From Spirochaetales bacterium (lineage in GTDB: Bacteria > Spirochaetota > Spirochaetia > SZUA-6 > DRHE01): a stretch of 5,968 nt of DNA. The notes beneath the pieces were generated by a model. It worked only from the letters and a program-made list of their open reading frames with translations, was not told the DNA's origin and did not search any database. A program made the translations under genes and the position numbers. Where the stretch lies: NCBI GenBank assembly GCA_011049745.1, contig DRHE01000232.1, forward strand, positions 1 through 5,968, written 5' to 3'. Below, piece by piece: positions 1 to 5,958 of the stretch. Every line of letters starts with the position of its first letter. Position 1 is the stretch's first letter.

Positions 1-132
1 GAACCAGATTTAGCCGCTATCGACCTTGAGCTTCCTGAAGAGGATGTTACTCTCGAAGAAGAAACCGTTGCTGAAGTTGCTGAAGCCCCTGCTCCGGAAG
101 AAACTCTCGAAGAAGAACTTGAAGAGGTTCCG
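1..132 (+). repeat. Direct repeat, copy 1 (perfect, 132 bp, possibly cut by window edge)
   Basis: This stretch is identical base for base to 340-471. Identity ends at 133 (G here, T at 472). The left limit is the window edge, so the repeat unit may be longer. It is in frame and encodes 44 residues starting EPDLAAIDLELPEEDV. Confidence 0.97.
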
Positions 133-705
133 GCTCTCGAAGATGAACTGGAAGAAATCTCGGAGCTCGCTTTAGAATCCCCGGAAGAGGTGAGTGAAGC
201 CCCGGTTTTAGAAGAATCGGAGGCTGCTATTGAAGAACTCACTGCCGAAGAATCCATTGAAGAGATTCCTCTTCTCGACGATCTTGAGGAAACAGCCCCT
301 GCCGAGAGTCTTCCGGAAGTCCCAACAGAACCCCCAGGGGAACCAGATTTAGCCGCTATCGACCTTGAGCTTCCTGAAGAGGATGTTACTCTCGAAGAAG
401 AAACCGTTGCTGAAGTTGCTGAAGCCCCTGCTCCGGAAGAAACTCTCGAAGAAGAACTTGAAGAGGTTCCGTTAGAAGTAGAGGAAGCTGCACTTCCTGA
501 AGGATTTACCTCGCATGATGGCACTTCTCCCGCAGCTAAAACACAAAACCTGCCGGATGATCTTAAATCAGATATCAAGTCAGTGCTTTCCTACCTGGAT
601 CAACTATTGGAATCTCTTCCTGAAGAAAAAATAAGGGAATTTGCCGATTCCGAGTATTTCGGAATCTACAAAAAATTATTTGAGGATCTGGGACTGAATA
701 CTTAA
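1..705 (+). CDS. Acidic Glu/Pro/Ala-rich repeat protein with C-terminal helical module (5'-partial)
   Basis: The frame is open from base 1 to the TAA at 703-705, giving 234 visible residues; the true start lies left of the window. A GTG at 190 is an ordinary internal Val codon, because acidic coding of the same style continues upstream of it without a stop. Residues 1 to about 170 are extremely rich in Glu with Pro, Ala, Val and Leu, and almost free of basic residues, as expected of a disordered or extended acidic region. This part contains a 44-residue perfect repeat (residues 1-44 and 114-157). After a linker, residues 184-234 look like a compact helical module with normal composition (VLSYLDQLLESLPEEKIREF, then a Tyr/Phe-rich end). 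I recall similar tails in spirochaete proteins of unknown function, but cannot verify this here. No signal peptide or membrane segment is visible in this part. The stop codon overlaps the next start (TAATG), so coupled translation is likely. The function is unknown; a scaffold or adaptor role is a guess. Confidence 0.85.
   Translation, partial: EPDLAAIDLELPEEDVTLEEETVAEVAEAPAPEETLEEELEEVPALEDELEEISELALESPEEVSEAPVLEESEAAIEELTAEESIEEIPLLDDLEETAPAESLPEVPTEPPGEPDLAAIDLELPEEDVTLEEETVAEVAEAPAPEETLEEELEEVPLEVEEAALPEGFTSHDGTSPAAKTQNLPDDLKSDIKSVLSYLDQLLESLPEEKIREFADSEYFGIYKKLFEDLGLNT
340..471 (+). repeat. Direct repeat, copy 2 (perfect, 132 bp)
   Basis: This is the second copy of the repeat at 1-132, offset by 339 bases (exactly 113 codons), so the reading frame is kept. 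Synonymous positions are also identical, which points to a recent duplication or gene conversion rather than selection on the protein alone. The 207 bases between the copies (133-339) encode similar acidic sequence but are not part of the perfect repeat. Confidence 0.97.
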
Positions 706-1787
706 TGGGCCTGTTTGATAGAGCTGTTTCATTGTTTGCCCTTGATCCGGTGAAACGCTCCCCGGTAATAGGTCTGCTTAGAAAAACCAAAAATATAATT
801 ATCCAACGCCTGCAAACAAAAGAGGATAAAACCGGTAAAGAGCTTCCTGTGGAGGGAGAACCACATATCTCCTCCTTACATCAGCTCCTCTCCAGGATCA
901 CCAGTCTCTCAGGGGGTATTGAGTCGATAGCTGAGCTGTTTTCCCTGGTCAGGGATTTCTTCAAGCTGTCAAAGAGCGCTATTTTACTCTACGACCACTT
1001 AAGAATGGTTTTTTCACCGTGGGCCAGCTCCGGGCTTGACCAAACAACACTCCACCGGCTGCGCATACCCCTTGGCTTCAATAAAAACTTCAACAGAGTA
1101 GCTAATGGAGAAGTCTTGATTTTTAATGAAAGCGGGCAGATCAAAGAGTTCAATCCTTTTTTTTCTGCTAGAGAAAATTCAGCTATCAATCAACTGATCT
1201 TTGTGCCATTTATTGCTGATAGTAAATTGATTGCCGTTCTGCTTATTATCAAGATGAAAGGTATTATTGATCTGGAAACACCGGGAATTTTAAAAGAAGT
1301 GTCTCTGGCTGCAGCTCCTCATATTTATCAAGCAAGAGAAAAGAAATTAGGTAATCTCAGTGGTGATGGTAAAACCGTAACATTTGAATCTCTACAGAAC
1401 AGGGTTGATGAATTGATTGACAAATGCGGGAAGAGAAACAGGTCCTTAGTGCTGATTAAAATATCCATCGAACATATAACCAACACTGTAAAAAAGTATA
1501 ATGAGTTTATTGATCCCTTCCGTTTGAAAGAGGATTTTTTGCGTATTACCGGATCTTTACTGGCAGATATTGGCGAAGTTTTCAGGTTAGACTCCAATTA
1601 TCTCATTTTACTCATATCTGAGATGCAAATTATGGATCCCGCAATGCTCCTTCATCAATTGACCATATCCCTCGGAACCTTCTTTGAAATATTAAAAGCA
1701 GAGCATTCTATGGGATTTGATGAAAAGATAATTGTCTATCCCGAAGACGGAGACAGTTCAGAAAAGTTATTGAGTAATCTGAAATAA
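705..1787 (+). CDS. GAF-like domain protein with degenerate GGDEF-like C-terminal domain
   Basis: This 360-residue protein has no signal peptide and no clear membrane segment, so it is probably cytoplasmic. Residues 1-57 form a basic N-terminal stretch (MGLFDRAVSLFALDPVKRSP). Residues about 58-190 resemble a GAF sensory domain: paired helices, then a beta-strand pattern ending in FVPFIADSKLIAVLLII, the typical last strands of GAF folds. Residues about 225-358 resemble a GGDEF domain. The pattern RVDELIDKCGKRNRSLVLIK matches the first helix and strand, and YPEDGDSSEKLLSNL at 345-359 matches the conserved GGDEF C-terminal segment. The catalytic GGDEF loop is absent: RLDSNYLILLIS (294-305) sits at that place. 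It is therefore probably not a diguanylate cyclase; a binding, dimerisation or regulatory role is inferred. The ATG overlaps the preceding stop by one base. GGGAC at 690-694 is only a weak ribosome site, so coupled translation is likely. The domain assignments are by eye from weak similarity. Confidence 0.8.
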   Translation: MGLFDRAVSLFALDPVKRSPVIGLLRKTKNIIIQRLQTKEDKTGKELPVEGEPHISSLHQLLSRITSLSGGIESIAELFSLVRDFFKLSKSAILLYDHLRMVFSPWASSGLDQTTLHRLRIPLGFNKNFNRVANGEVLIFNESGQIKEFNPFFSARENSAINQLIFVPFIADSKLIAVLLIIKMKGIIDLETPGILKEVSLAAAPHIYQAREKKLGNLSGDGKTVTFESLQNRVDELIDKCGKRNRSLVLIKISIEHITNTVKKYNEFIDPFRLKEDFLRITGSLLADIGEVFRLDSNYLILLISEMQIMDPAMLLHQLTISLGTFFEILKAEHSMGFDEKIIVYPEDGDSSEKLLSNLK

Positions 1788-1796
1788 CCCGCGCCC

Positions 1797-3419
1797 ATGT
1801 TGGAAATTATTCCCACTAAAACGAATCTGTCAACAGCGGTGATCAATGGGCAAGCGCTGCATTCGCGGTACGATCCTTTAAAGGAATCACAACGCTTTGT
1901 AAACATCAACCTGAGTAGTGAATATCCTTCGACCGTGATCTTCCTGGGCACCGGACTTGGCTACACAGCCTCCTTGATCAAAGAGACCTTCCCGCAGGCA
2001 AAATTAATCTGTATCTATTACTCCGCAGATATTCTTAAAGAGTCAAAACAAACACCCTGGCTTTATTGGTTTCCCGGTGCAGAGATTACATTACTTAGCT
2101 TCCTTCGCCTCAACCTAAAAGAACTTGAACTGGAGGGATTAAGGGTACTTAAGTGGGCGCCTTCCGAGCGTATTTTTCCGGAAATGGCAAAAACAGCAAC
2201 AACAGCTTTACAGCAGGTACTCAAAGAATTGCGGGGTAGTCTGGTCACTACACTAGCCATGGGCAGACGCTGGATTCAGAACAGTTTTATCAACTTCCTC
2301 TCAATCGAAAGGGTTCTTACCACCAGCTCCGATAAATATGACCTGCCTCTCTTTCTGGCCGGCTCAGGGCCCTCTTTAGAGCAGGCAGTAACCCTGCTGC
2401 ACAGATCCCGTAATAAACTTATTATCTGGGCTCTCCCCTCAGCCATACCCTATTTGATTAAAATGGATATTACTCCCGACCTGGTAATCATTACTGATCC
2501 CAGTTTCTATGCCGGCTACCATCTTTACCCCCTGTTTGATAAATCAATTAACCTGGCAACACCTCTATCTGCCGTTCACTGCAGCCGACAGATTAATGGA
2601 GGGGTTCTCCTTATATCCCAATCTAATTTCTTCGAGGAGGCTCTTTTAACCCAATTGAACATTAGAATTCCCCGAATTCCTCCCCAGGGTACAGTAGCTG
2701 CAACGGCCGTGCAAATGGCTATGAACCATACCAGCAGGGAGATAATCCTGGCCGGTCTCGATTTCGGGTACAGTGATATTCGTTCTCATGTCCGTCCGAA
2801 TGCCTTTGATAATTTTCTAATCCCGTCGGTAAACAGATTATCACCACTGTACAGCAAGCTCTATTCACTGGCCGCACAGAGAGCCCCATTCATTAACCGG
2901 ACAGTACGGGGTTCTTTCCGTACCGGATTAACCATGAATACCTACTCCGGCTGGTTTGCCGGTTTGCCGGATCACATCTCAGCAAGAATTTTCAGGCTTA
3001 ATCCTTCACCTGTAAAGCTGGATAATATTCAGACAATAGATGCAGAAAAGCTGGCAAGAGAACTCAGTGAACGATCGCCGCAACCAGAGATAAATATTTT
3101 CATTCCTGCCGGAAACTATCCTGACCACCGCCAACGCCGAAAGATCTGCAGAGAACTGTTGACCGCATGGCACAATCATCTTCATACTGCAGTTGAGCAG
3201 ACAAAGAGGGTCAGTAAAATCGGATCATTCCTTAATGACCCTTTTCTTTTGACCTTTTCCTATTATTATGATTCTGGGTCTCTGGCAAAATTAAAAAGGA
3301 CCTTGAGGTTAACGGGAGAAAGTGAAGCTGTGTTGCAGGCAGTATCTCTTTTAGAAAGAGAAATAGACTTCATAGAGTCTATGGCGGCCAGGCTGGAGTT
3401 ACGGGAAAGCAATGTTTGA
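1797..3419 (+). CDS. Maf/DUF115 (MptE-like) family motility-associated glycosyltransferase, paralogue 1
   Basis: This 540-residue protein shows the landmarks of the Maf family (PF01973), which in Campylobacter, Aeromonas, Magnetospirillum and others transfers nonulosonic acid sugars to flagellin Ser/Thr in the cytoplasm. N-terminal region: LHSRYDPLKE (21-30) and the glycine-rich VIFLGTGLGY (47-56). Central domain: FLAGSGPSLE (186-195), which resembles the NGPSL nucleotide-sugar motif of GT42 sialyltransferases; DLVIITDPS (228-236); PQGTVAATAVQMA (296-308); and IILAGLDFGY (316-325). The remaining ~150 residues are the family's variable C-terminal part. It begins only 20 residues before the LHS motif and lacks an N-terminal helix present in the next gene. 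It cannot extend upstream because the preceding TAA is in the same frame nine bases before. No Shine-Dalgarno sequence is visible, so it probably depends on reinitiation from the gene before. Its 3' end overlaps the next start by eight bases. The acceptor and the sugar are not deducible from this sequence. Confidence 0.88.
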   Translation: MLEIIPTKTNLSTAVINGQALHSRYDPLKESQRFVNINLSSEYPSTVIFLGTGLGYTASLIKETFPQAKLICIYYSADILKESKQTPWLYWFPGAEITLLSFLRLNLKELELEGLRVLKWAPSERIFPEMAKTATTALQQVLKELRGSLVTTLAMGRRWIQNSFINFLSIERVLTTSSDKYDLPLFLAGSGPSLEQAVTLLHRSRNKLIIWALPSAIPYLIKMDITPDLVIITDPSFYAGYHLYPLFDKSINLATPLSAVHCSRQINGGVLLISQSNFFEEALLTQLNIRIPRIPPQGTVAATAVQMAMNHTSREIILAGLDFGYSDIRSHVRPNAFDNFLIPSVNRLSPLYSKLYSLAAQRAPFINRTVRGSFRTGLTMNTYSGWFAGLPDHISARIFRLNPSPVKLDNIQTIDAEKLARELSERSPQPEINIFIPAGNYPDHRQRRKICRELLTAWHNHLHTAVEQTKRVSKIGSFLNDPFLLTFSYYYDSGSLAKLKRTLRLTGESEAVLQAVSLLEREIDFIESMAARLELRESNV

Positions 3420-5076
3420 CAACCCGATACTGGAGCGCAACTTTCTTGCACTGGCAGCCAATAATCCTGAACTTTCCGCCAGAATAGGCAACACTTCACC
3501 GCTGAAAGAATTGACCTTTACAAAAGCCAAAAACGGGGTTTTAGTTCCGGCTCTCAAGGTAAAAAGCCGTTTAACACCTCTGCACTCTACCTTTGATCCC
3601 CTTAAAGAGGGGGAACGACTTCCTGATCTATACAGCGGTGCCGGCTACCTGGTTATCTTTGGAATCGGCGCCGGCTACCACATCACTCCCTTTTTAAAAA
3701 ACAGGCGCATTTCCAATATATTGATCATTGAAAAAAATCCAGCTCTCTTACGCAGAGTTATGGAAAATATCGATCTGCGCAGTCTGTTCATGGATCCCCG
3801 TGTCCAGCTTCTTGTTAATGAAGAGCCGATAACAATTAAAGAAAATATTCTTACGAACTACTTCCCGGCTATTGCAGGCGATCTGAAAACCCTTACTTTA
3901 CGACCTCTTTTCGATCTGGCCGGAAGATACTACGAAGAAGTTTTAAATGCTATTCGCAATGTAATAAGTAAGATAGCTGATGACTATACGGTTCAGGTTC
4001 ACTTTGGGAAAAAATGGTTTATAAACAGTTTATTCAATCTCCCAAGGGCAGAGAAGTCTGCCCTGGCTATTAAACCGGTGAGGAAAGTATTGATAACCGG
4101 AGCCGGTCCCTCACTGGAATCACAGTTGGCAAGTCTCAGGCGGATGAGAAAAGAGGCATTTCTGATTGCCTCAGATACCTCACTGCCTTCGCTTTTGAGC
4201 AGCAATATTTTACCGGATACAGTCATATCCATAGATTGCCAGCAGGTCAGTTATCATCACTTTCTGCAGGGAATGCCGCCAAATATCCCGCTGGTACTTG
4301 ACCTGGCATCCCCTCCCCTGCTCACCCGTTTAACCAACAAAATTATCTTCTTTGCCAGTGCCCATCCCTTTTCCCAGTTTGTCAGTGCAAACTGGCGCAG
4401 AATGCCTTATATCGACACTTCGGGAGGCAATGTGTGCCATGCTGCCGTATCTATGGCTCATTTCCTGGGAGCCGAGGAGATAAACCTTTTCGGCGTAGAT
4501 TTTTCTTATCCCCAGGGTAAAACTTACGCCCGCAGTACTTACCTCTACCTCTTTTTCCGTTCACAGGAGAATAGAATTGACCCTCTGGAGAGTTTATTTT
4601 TTTCCTTTATTATGCGTAATGACAAGATAATCAAAGAAAAAAAAGCAGGAACAGTGTGTTATATAACCCAGCCCATGATAAGTTACCGGCAGCGACTGGA
4701 AATAGCTTTAGCTGATAGAGGATTACAGATCTTTCCCCCTCAGGCAAAAGGACTGCCCATTGAGATTAAACCAGTAGTAAAGCGGAGAAAACGAGATATT
4801 ATCGGGCGGATCTTCTCTGCGGGTGCACCCAATTGTGACTGGAAAAGCTTCCTCACTTCCTACCTCGAGGGGGTGAAAGGTTTACCCAAACCGGCTCAAC
4901 CACTGGGAAACTACTTCCGTGGATTGAGCGACAGCCAGAGGACTCTCTGGGTTACTCTCTATCCTGCAGCAGCAGCTATAAAGAATCATTATGCCTGCAG
5001 ACAGATTTCAGGTGTTGAGTTGCTCGACCAGGTACGGGAATGGACTGATTCCCTTATCAGCCGCTACTTAGCGTAG
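3412..5076 (+). CDS. Maf/DUF115 (MptE-like) family motility-associated glycosyltransferase, paralogue 2
   Basis: This 554-residue protein belongs to the same family as the preceding gene but is strongly diverged from it. It keeps an N-terminal helix (residues about 4-27) that the first paralogue lacks. It then shows LHSTFDPLKEGERL (58-71), a Rossmann-like VIFGIGAGYH (81-90) followed by an acidic strand end IIEKN, ITGAGPSLES (228-237), DTVISIDCQ (269-277), TSGGNVCHAAVSMAHFLGA (336-354), and INLFGVDFSYPQGKTYAR (357-374). GxGPSL, the SGG...A.SMA helix and GVD..Y are the family's central-domain landmarks. The usual D-P after the strand at 271-275 is D-C here. The ATG lies inside the last codons of the preceding gene (eight-base overlap, different frame), with GGGA at 3403-3406 five bases before it as a modest ribosome site. 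The 3' end overlaps the convergent gene by 13 bases. A role as flagellin or other protein glycosyltransferase is inferred from the family; 'hydroxymethylpterin diphosphokinase MptE-like' is only the domain's alternative name. Confidence 0.9.
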   Translation: MFDNPILERNFLALAANNPELSARIGNTSPLKELTFTKAKNGVLVPALKVKSRLTPLHSTFDPLKEGERLPDLYSGAGYLVIFGIGAGYHITPFLKNRRISNILIIEKNPALLRRVMENIDLRSLFMDPRVQLLVNEEPITIKENILTNYFPAIAGDLKTLTLRPLFDLAGRYYEEVLNAIRNVISKIADDYTVQVHFGKKWFINSLFNLPRAEKSALAIKPVRKVLITGAGPSLESQLASLRRMRKEAFLIASDTSLPSLLSSNILPDTVISIDCQQVSYHHFLQGMPPNIPLVLDLASPPLLTRLTNKIIFFASAHPFSQFVSANWRRMPYIDTSGGNVCHAAVSMAHFLGAEEINLFGVDFSYPQGKTYARSTYLYLFFRSQENRIDPLESLFFSFIMRNDKIIKEKKAGTVCYITQPMISYRQRLEIALADRGLQIFPPQAKGLPIEIKPVVKRRKRDIIGRIFSAGAPNCDWKSFLTSYLEGVKGLPKPAQPLGNYFRGLSDSQRTLWVTLYPAAAAIKNHYACRQISGVELLDQVREWTDSLISRYLA

Positions 5077-5888
5077 ATGATTCCCCCGTAACCAACAAAA
5101 GACTCTCCGGCCAGTACATCATAACTGGTGCTGTAATCGAGTAATATTCCCCTTTTTACACCATTCTTTCCGGCAAAGGCTGCAGCTGCCACAGCCCCTC
5201 CCACGGAACAGGCCGATTTTTCAGCCAGGGCGCGATTAATCGCCTCAGTATGGTTCAAGGTTAGTAGAGACTCAATAATTCTTTTATCATTGACCTCCCG
5301 GACCCAGTGTACCGCAGTTCTTCCCTGGGGAGCGAATCCATAGTTACTCCCGTAATGAGTAAGATCAGTAGAGCCTATAACCGCAATTTTCCGCTTTAGC
5401 TGATAGCTAAGTCCGGCCAGTATTTCTCCAAGTTGAATTGCTTCGGCTACCGGAGCTGCCCGCAGAGCAAGCGCCTTTGCCCGGGGGAAGAGGTATTTAA
5501 TAAAGGGAAGCTGCACCTCTACGGTATTATCAGGGAATCGATCTGCATGTACTGGGATCAGCTCCTTCAAGGCTTTTAAAAGCTCCATATCAGCATCTAT
5601 ATTCCCCAGGGGTGTCTCATACCCTTCTTCCAATGCAGCCAGGATCCCTCCCCCGGCCGGTAGGTGCCCCCCGATTACCACCAATGTTTCACTCTTCCTG
5701 TAAATATTCTGCAGAACCTCCAAAGCTATCCTTCCGGAGAATTCCCAGCCTGCATGGGGCAGAATCCCGGCCAGAGCCTGGTGGCCGGGTTTGGCTAGAT
5801 TTCTTAAGTATTTCTCAATCTGCTCTCTGGTCTTCAACTCAGTTAAAGGATACCAGCCTTGCGGCAACCCTCTTTTTCGCAGTGCCAT
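5064..5888 (-). CDS. MEMO1 family protein (AmmeMemoRadiSam system protein B)
   Basis: This 274-residue protein has about the usual length for MEMO-like proteins, whose fold resembles class III extradiol dioxygenases (LigB). Recognisable segments are GILPHAGWEFSGRIA (41-55), VVIGGHLPAGGG (70-81), NTVEVQLPFIKYLFP (121-135), AVIGSTDLTHYG (169-180) and SACSVGGAVAAA (225-236). His45, His75 and Cys227 occupy the metal-binding positions of human MEMO1 (His49, His81, Cys244), and Asp175/His178 match its conserved Asp-Leu-Thr-His. The usual Glu-His-Ser before VEVQLPF is Asp-Asn-Thr here, which is a departure from the family. Bacterial and archaeal members often occur with AMMECR1 and radical-SAM partners; neither is in this window. 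The molecular function of the family in bacteria is unsettled. The start at 5888 is well supported by AGGGAGGT just upstream. The gene is convergent with the Maf cluster, so it is probably a separate transcription unit. Confidence 0.92.
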   Translation of the reverse strand: MALRKRGLPQGWYPLTELKTREQIEKYLRNLAKPGHQALAGILPHAGWEFSGRIALEVLQNIYRKSETLVVIGGHLPAGGGILAALEEGYETPLGNIDADMELLKALKELIPVHADRFPDNTVEVQLPFIKYLFPRAKALALRAAPVAEAIQLGEILAGLSYQLKRKIAVIGSTDLTHYGSNYGFAPQGRTAVHWVREVNDKRIIESLLTLNHTEAINRALAEKSACSVGGAVAAAAFAGKNGVKRGILLDYSTSYDVLAGESFVGYGGIIYAK

Positions 5889-5892
5889 AGCT

Positions 5893-5900
5893 ACCTCCCT
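5893..5900 (-). promoter_or_regulatory. Strong Shine-Dalgarno for the MEMO gene
   Basis: On the reverse strand this reads AGGGAGGT and ends four bases before the ATG at 5888-5886. It is the strongest ribosome site in the window and fixes the MEMO start codon. Confidence 0.9.
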
Positions 5901-5901
5901 G

Positions 5902-5919
5902 TTATCTAACTATAGATAA
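5902..5919. promoter_or_regulatory. Perfect inverted repeat over the MEMO -10 region (candidate operator)
   Basis: TTATCTA (5902-5908) and TAGATAA (5913-5919) are perfect reverse complements separated by ACTA. The dyad covers the proposed -10 box (5909-5914) and the likely transcription start of the MEMO gene, a position suited to a repressor. The arms are AT-rich with no following U-run in either direction, so a terminator is unlikely. The regulator is unknown, and chance occurrence in AT-rich DNA is possible. Confidence 0.45.
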
Positions 5920-5937
5920 GAAAAAAAGTATTCACAA
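5909..5937 (-). promoter_or_regulatory. Predicted sigma-70-type promoter for the MEMO gene
   Basis: On the reverse strand, TTGTGA (5937-5932) is followed after exactly 17 bases by TATAGT (5914-5909). Transcription would begin near 5902, giving a leader of roughly 14 bases that still contains the AGGGAGGT ribosome site. Two hexamer mismatches in each box make this a moderate-strength prediction. Confidence 0.55.
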
Positions 5938-5958
5938 TATCAATTTTATGGCTATAAT
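5931..5958 (+). promoter_or_regulatory. Predicted divergent sigma-70-type promoter reading out of the window
   Basis: TTCACA (5931-5936), a 16-base spacer and a perfect TATAAT (5953-5958) form a good promoter on the forward strand. A run of seven A (5921-5927) just upstream could act as an UP-like element. It would start a transcript near 5965, serving a gene beyond the right edge. Its -35 box shares five bases with the -35 box of the MEMO promoter. Confidence 0.55.

Noticed and set aside
190..705. A 171-residue gene starting at the GTG at 190
   Set aside because: The same frame is open from base 1 with the same acidic composition, and a repeat copy lies upstream of 190. No ribosome site decides for 190. 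The gene is 5'-partial.
1377..1787. An active diguanylate cyclase
   Set aside because: The GG[DE]EF loop and its metal-binding Asp/Glu are not present at the expected position, and no I-site is recognisable.
2953..2968. Short direct repeat (GGTTTGCC twice) in Maf paralogue 1
   Set aside because: Two 8-base units inside coding sequence are explained by codon content and show no sign of function.
575..4232. Several reverse-strand open frames of 65-89 codons inside the forward cluster
   Set aside because: All are antisense to genes with clear family features and show no domain or ribosome-site support.
4637..4644. A8 tract in Maf paralogue 2 (also T8 at 1157-1164) as phase-variation switches
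   Set aside because: Some Campylobacter maf genes vary through longer poly-G tracts. These short A/T runs are in frame and no longer than expected by chance in such a genome.
5062..5073. CGCTA-CT-TAGCG hairpin at the convergent junction as a terminator
   Set aside because: A five-base stem with a two-base loop and no U-run is too weak for an intrinsic terminator.
1797..5076. Annotation of the two DUF115 genes as folate/pterin enzymes (MptE)
   Set aside because: MptE activity is established for archaeal members. The lengths, the LHS..DP N-terminal region and the large extra domains match bacterial Maf proteins.
5612..5890. Forward-strand 92-residue open frame over the MEMO gene start
   Set aside because: It lies antisense to a well-supported MEMO gene, shows no recognisable family, and has no ribosome site; treated as a shadow.
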